Positions 61,669 to 64,000 of a stretch of DNA of 64,000 nt are shown piece by piece. Source of the stretch: Sphingopyxis sp. Its GTDB lineage: Bacteria > Pseudomonadota > Alphaproteobacteria > Sphingomonadales > Sphingomonadaceae. The notes beneath the pieces were generated by a model. It was given only the letters and a program-made list of their open reading frames with translations, was not told the DNA's origin and made no database searches. The stretch lies in assembly GCA_017745175.1 (NCBI GenBank), contig JAGHZY010000020.1:1-64000 (forward strand), in the 5' to 3' direction. Numbering within the stretch: the stretch's first letter is position 1; every line of letters starts with the position of its first letter. Both the position numbers and the translations under genes were made by a program.

Positions 61669-62202
61669 ATGATCTTGGGGATGATCGCAGCGCTCGCGCT
61701 TGGGACGACGGAGCACCAACAGCTTCCTTTGGCTGACTATTGGCAGTCCCCGAATTGGTATATCTCAAAGACGTCGAGGGACTGCACTGCCGCAACTTCC
61801 CCTGCGAAGGGCGTCATGTTTCTGCTGTTTGTGATCCCGGAACACAAGGGCATTTCTGTGTTCTACGATAACCCGGCACTAAACATCGAAAACCAGAAGA
61901 TCTATTCGATGCGCGCCGAATTCTCGCACAATGGAGAGCATCGCAAATCATGGCCGGAGCAACCTGCGCAGGCTTCCCTGTCGGAAGGCAAGGTGCCGGG
62001 GTTCGGCTGGCCTATCAAAGGATATGGCGCATTGGATGACATCGCCGCTAGTGAAGAGATGACCTTGGTTGCCGACGGCCAAATCGTCGGGAAGGTGGGG
62101 CTGGCCGGATCGACCGATATGGTCGTGGCGCTCAAGCGGTGCGTTGCCGAACTGGAAACAGGCCTTCGGCCGTCGTCATCAAAAATCTCAACACCCCGTT
62201 AA
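61669..62202 (+). CDS. Exported protein of unknown function, AT-richer than neighbours
   Basis: The 177-residue product begins MILGMIAALALGTTEHQQLP, a short signal peptide. It continues DYWQSPNWYISKTSRDCTAA, a hydrophobic VMFLLFVIPEHKGISVFYDN strand, and EEMTLVADGQIVGKVGLAG. Base composition and codon use (for example ATT, AAT, TTT, CAT codons) are clearly AT-richer than the surrounding genes, suggesting recent acquisition or relaxed codon selection. AGGGGGAG lies about ten bases before the ATG. I do not recognise the family. Confidence 0.7.
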   Translation: MILGMIAALALGTTEHQQLPLADYWQSPNWYISKTSRDCTAATSPAKGVMFLLFVIPEHKGISVFYDNPALNIENQKIYSMRAEFSHNGEHRKSWPEQPAQASLSEGKVPGFGWPIKGYGALDDIAASEEMTLVADGQIVGKVGLAGSTDMVVALKRCVAELETGLRPSSSKISTPR

Positions 62203-62336
62203 CCATACCACAACCCCGTCATCGTAATTTCACAAAGCCGACCGCTTTTCCCTTGCGGTGGGGCGGCGGCATCGCCACGTTGCATTTCTAAGGGGGCCGC
62301 TCTCCCCGGCCTGGTCCCCGCAAGGAGATGAAGACC
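62203..62336. other. clpA promoter/leader gap
   Basis: This 134-base gap before clpA holds GC-rich segments and an AAGGAG site at 62322-62327. A heat-shock-type CTTGC hexamer occurs at 62253, but no matching -10 could be assigned with confidence. Confidence 0.35.

Positions 62337-64000
<1,664 letters not shown>

Overview
The window is dense, GC-rich bacterial chromosome with about 68 protein-coding features. Gene content and order point to an alphaproteobacterium of the Sphingomonadales, probably close to Sphingopyxis. Supporting features are the rimP-nusA-ylxR-infB cluster, a TrcR/DUF1013 cell-cycle regulator, a DUF1192 protein, GTG/TTG starts, and TCGAGCGAAGTCGAGA-type and CCGGGATGAC-type palindromic repeats. 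This is inferred from sequence only; no 16S gene is present.

1-12.8 kb: the translation and RNA-processing cluster, all on the minus strand, in transcription order rimP, nusA, ylxR-L7Ae, infB, DUF1697, rbfA, then truB, rpsO, pnp. It is split between rbfA and truB by a block holding a WS/DGAT-like acyltransferase, a MarR-GNAT fusion, thymidine kinase, a GNAT acetyltransferase and a secreted DUF6491-like protein. At the left edge the pnp frame is lost at about base 109, where the DNA switches to the opposite-strand start of an mtnC (enolase-phosphatase) gene. This is either an assembly chimera or a real rearrangement.

12.9-21.4 kb: a DUF1772 membrane protein, a SleB-like wall hydrolase and a VOC protein; a HerA-type ATPase; a TSUP transporter with its TIGR02186 partner; and a translationally coupled pair resembling a reduced NfrB glycosyltransferase and an NfrA-type outer-membrane barrel.

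21.5-35.8 kb: NhaA, a lipoprotein with an HEGYPGHH metallopeptidase motif, an N-acyl-D-amino-acid deacylase-like amidohydrolase, an exported methyltransferase with PhnA-domain and SMR neighbours, a TonB-like protein, an SPFH protein, two unusual abutting tRNA genes, a JmjC/cupin hydroxylase, a DUF389 protein, etfBA and sucC (no sucD next to it).

36-48.7 kb: an M23 peptidase-like protein, a class A beta-lactamase-type lipoprotein, msrA with a tiny overlapping membrane-protein gene upstream, an aspartate aminotransferase, a PabB-PabC fusion, an acyl-CoA synthetase, an Old Yellow Enzyme family oxidoreductase, and a MerC-Zur pair.

48.7-64 kb: class I fumarase, a Tat-exported M20 peptidase coupled to a VOC protein, a DUF481 barrel with duplicated N-terminal repeats, TrcR followed by MBL-fold and TraB/GumN proteins, small exported proteins, a quinone oxidoreductase, a second HerA-like ATPase, and the start of clpA running off the right edge.

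Most of this is core chromosome. I found no insertion sequence, integrase, CRISPR array, rRNA or recognisable prophage. The most unusual signals are the pnp/mtnC junction, the odd tRNA pair, the palindromic element read in frame inside truB, the reduced Nfr-like pair, the MerC-Zur unit, and the 35-codon ORF coupled to msrA.
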